This document shows positions 6,293 through 6,486 of a stretch of 6,486 nucleotides of DNA, one piece after another (within the stretch, counting starts at the first letter, position 1; every line of letters begins with the position of its first letter). The stretch lies in the NCBI GenBank assembly GCA_028287885.1, contig JAQBOT010000217.1, forward strand, positions 1 through 6,486, written 5' to 3'. The notes under the pieces are model-generated. The model did not search any database. It saw only the letters and a program-made list of their open reading frames with translations, and had not been told where the DNA came from. A program made the translations under genes and the position numbers. Origin of the DNA: Pedobacter sp. Lineage in GTDB: Bacteria; Bacteroidota; Bacteroidia; Sphingobacteriales; Sphingobacteriaceae.

Positions 6293-6486
6293 TTAGTACC
6301 CAAAAATCTGCTCCAATGTCAGTTCTGTCACCGGTCCAAATTTCTGCATGTCTTCCACCTTAACTTTATTCTTAGAAGCTACTATACAATAGTTATAAAA
6401 CTTGTTTGCAACGTGATGGGAATGAAAAGATTTCAGATCAGTAAAGCTCAACGGCTTAATTCCGTTATAACGATCAATTCTCGAGT
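6293..6486 (-). CDS. C-terminal end of a probable M16-family (insulinase-like) zinc metallopeptidase (partial)
   Basis: A minus-strand frame enters from the right edge and gives 63 complete codons before TAA at 6295-6293. It reads SRIDRYNGIKPLSF near the edge, continues through KFYNYCIVASKNKVKVEDM, and ends QKFGPVTELTLEQIFGY. The pattern (helix, then Y.Y.IVAS.....V.DM..FGPV.ELTLEQIFGY at the extreme C-terminus) resembles the end of Bacteroidota M16 peptidases, whose closing LxxxFGY is frequent, as I remember the family. The catalytic HxxEH motif would lie far upstream, outside the window, so activity cannot be judged. M16 proteins commonly carry two homologous halves, and this would be the end of the second. 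A dedicated terminator follows. The assignment is by remembered family resemblance only. Confidence 0.65.
   Translation of the reverse strand, partial: SRIDRYNGIKPLSFTDLKSFHSHHVANKFYNYCIVASKNKVKVEDMQKFGPVTELTLEQIFGY

Overview
The window reads as ordinary chromosome of a Bacteroidota bacterium, most likely of the Sphingobacteriia (Pedobacter-like). This placement is inference from several features: the gene order rpmB-rpmG-DUF4295-ftsY-rimO, which is typical of the phylum; start codons preceded by A/T-rich leaders with no Shine-Dalgarno sequence; promoter-like motifs of the Bacteroidota type (TAnnTTTG); and moderate-to-low G+C. No phage, plasmid, CRISPR or transposase gene is visible.

Left half, minus strand (about 1-3250). 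Reading right to left there is a probable promoter near 3218-3248, then rpmB (bL28), rpmG (bL33), a 55-residue DUF4295 protein, a strong intrinsic terminator hairpin, ftsY (SRP receptor GTPase), rimO (ribosomal protein S12 methylthiotransferase), and the first 16 codons of a gene resembling bshC (bacillithiol synthesis). Most of the block concerns ribosome composition, ribosome modification and targeting of ribosomes to the membrane. The terminator lies only about ten bases before the ftsY start, so it may act as an attenuator that lets a fraction of ribosomal-protein transcription reach ftsY-rimO.

Middle, plus strand (3249-5770). A divergent intergenic region leads into acs, a full-length AMP-forming acetyl-CoA synthetase. 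A 61-residue CsbD-family stress protein follows after 72 bp. No terminator lies between them, and a very good hairpin terminator follows csbD, so the two may share a transcript.

Right part (5771-6486). This is a gene-poor stretch between converging transcription units. It holds the most unusual structure in the window: four 11-bp direct repeats (TTTGATGTGNG type), partly folded into a perfect 16-bp inverted repeat. A minus-strand terminator and the last 63 codons of a probable M16-family metallopeptidase gene end the window.

I found no convincing new multi-gene system. The items most worth a second look are the 11-bp repeat/palindrome, the terminator before ftsY, and the small DUF4295 gene.
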